DNA from: JBDNIO01 sp041688215
GTDB lineage: Bacteria > Pseudomonadota > Gammaproteobacteria > Nevskiales > Salinisphaeraceae
DNA: 5,250 bases
Assembly (NCBI GenBank): GCA_041688215.1
Contig: JBDNIO010000225.1
Span: forward strand, 1-5,250
Direction of reading: 5' to 3'
The notes under the pieces are model-generated. The model did no database searches and was not told the DNA's origin. It saw only the letters and a program-made list of their open reading frames with translations. Position numbers and translations under genes: made by a program. Below, piece by piece: positions 4,588 through 5,250 of this stretch; the first letter of the stretch is position 1, and every line of letters starts with the position of its first letter.

Positions 4588-5250
4588 ATGACAGTCAAAG
4601 TTGGAATCAATGGATATGGCCGCATTGGCCGCAACGTACTGCGCGCGCTGTATGAGGCCAAACGCAGCGGTGAAATCGAAGTTGTGGCAATTAATGATCT
4701 GGGGGACGCGCAAACCAATGCGCACCTCACCCGTTACGACACCGCACACGGCAAGTTCCCGTGCGAGGTCTCCGTTGAGGGCGATCATCTCGTAATCAAT
4801 GGCGACAGGATCAAGGTGCTGGCCGAGCGTGATCCCGCCAAGCTGCCCTGGGGTGATCTGGGCGTGGAAATCGTGCTGGAATGTACCGGTTTCTTCGCCA
4901 GCCGTGAGAAGGCCAGCGCGCATTTTCAGGGCGGTGCCAAAAAAGTGGTGATCTCCGCCCCCGCCGGCAAGGACTTGCCGACGATTGTGTATGGCGTAAA
5001 TCACGACAGCCTGAAAGCCAGCGACGACATCATCTCCAACGCCTCCTGCACCACCAACTGCCTGGCGCCGCTGATCAAGCCCATCCACGACGCATTGAAC
5101 GTGGAATACGGCCTGATGAACACGATTCATTCCTATACCAACGACCAGGTGCTAACCGACGTTTACCACTCCGATCTGCGCCGTGCGCGTTCGGCCTCGC
5201 AGAACATGATTCCCGCCAAAACCGGCGCGGCCGCCGCAGTCGGGCTGGTC
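4588..5250 (+). CDS. gap: Glyceraldehyde-3-phosphate dehydrogenase, type I (3' end cut off)
   Basis: This cytoplasmic enzyme reversibly oxidises glyceraldehyde-3-phosphate with phosphate and NAD(P)+ to 1,3-bisphosphoglycerate, in glycolysis/gluconeogenesis and the reductive Calvin phase. The first 221 of roughly 330-340 residues are visible, with no stop before the window end. The Rossmann motif GINGYGRIGR is at 6-15. IND at 35-37 supplies the acidic residue (D37) that usually favours NAD+ over NADP+. The catalytic motif SCTTNC places the nucleophile at C154, and the base is H181 in TIHSYTNDQ. HSDLRRARSASQNMIPAKTG (193-212) is the phosphate/substrate loop region of the family. The related erythrose-4-phosphate dehydrogenase (Epd) is less likely, because SYTNDQ and the following loop read like Gap, but the missing C-terminus prevents a full check. 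The gene shares an operon with tkt; pgk would be the usual next gene. Confidence 0.96.
   Translation, partial: MTVKVGINGYGRIGRNVLRALYEAKRSGEIEVVAINDLGDAQTNAHLTRYDTAHGKFPCEVSVEGDHLVINGDRIKVLAERDPAKLPWGDLGVEIVLECTGFFASREKASAHFQGGAKKVVISAPAGKDLPTIVYGVNHDSLKASDDIISNASCTTNCLAPLIKPIHDALNVEYGLMNTIHSYTNDQVLTDVYHSDLRRARSASQNMIPAKTGAAAAVGLV

Noticed and set aside
4462..5130. A 222-codon minus-strand open frame opposite gap
   Set aside because: It mirrors the strongly supported gap gene and tkt end; long antisense frames are common in G+C-rich DNA and it shows no recognisable domain.

Overview
This is a G+C-rich bacterial chromosome segment, most likely from a proteobacterium. The encoded transketolase stays close to the gammaproteobacterial TktA type along its whole length, and the tkt-gap gene order is common in beta- and gammaproteobacteria, including autotrophs and methylotrophs. 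No mobile element, CRISPR array, tRNA or rRNA is visible.

Layout. (1) Positions 1-367 hold no confident gene. There may be the 5' part of a leftward gene near the left edge (possibly with a broken frame), followed by an A+T-rich stretch with a 10-bp dyad and a 12-bp palindrome. (2) Positions 368-1174 (minus) encode a MerR-family regulator that appears to carry two MerR-like winged-helix modules in one chain. (3) Positions 1175-1269 form a 95-bp divergent promoter region with three head-to-tail 12-bp repeats plus one inverted half-copy; these are the best operator candidates. (4) Positions 1270-2412 (plus) encode a 12-TM major facilitator transporter resembling Fsr, the fosmidomycin-resistance exporter family. 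(5) Positions 2413-2557 are the tkt leader, with a 10-bp tandem duplication, a weak promoter candidate and a good Shine-Dalgarno site. (6) Positions 2558-4555 (plus) encode a complete transketolase with all the expected catalytic residues. (7) Positions 4588-5250 (plus) are the first 221 codons of glyceraldehyde-3-phosphate dehydrogenase, cut by the window end.

There are two functional units. The regulator and the exporter are divergent and probably form a local ligand-responsive efflux module, the regulator acting on the repeats between them. tkt and gap lie 32 bp apart, each with its own ribosome-binding site and no terminator between them. They look like the start of a central-carbon operon (pentose phosphate, Calvin or ribulose-monophosphate regeneration, and glycolysis/gluconeogenesis), which in relatives often continues with pgk, pyk and fba.

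I see no clearly new multi-gene system. The most unusual features are the two-module MerR regulator and the tandem, non-palindromic repeat array facing it, together with the possibility that both divergent transcripts are nearly leaderless.
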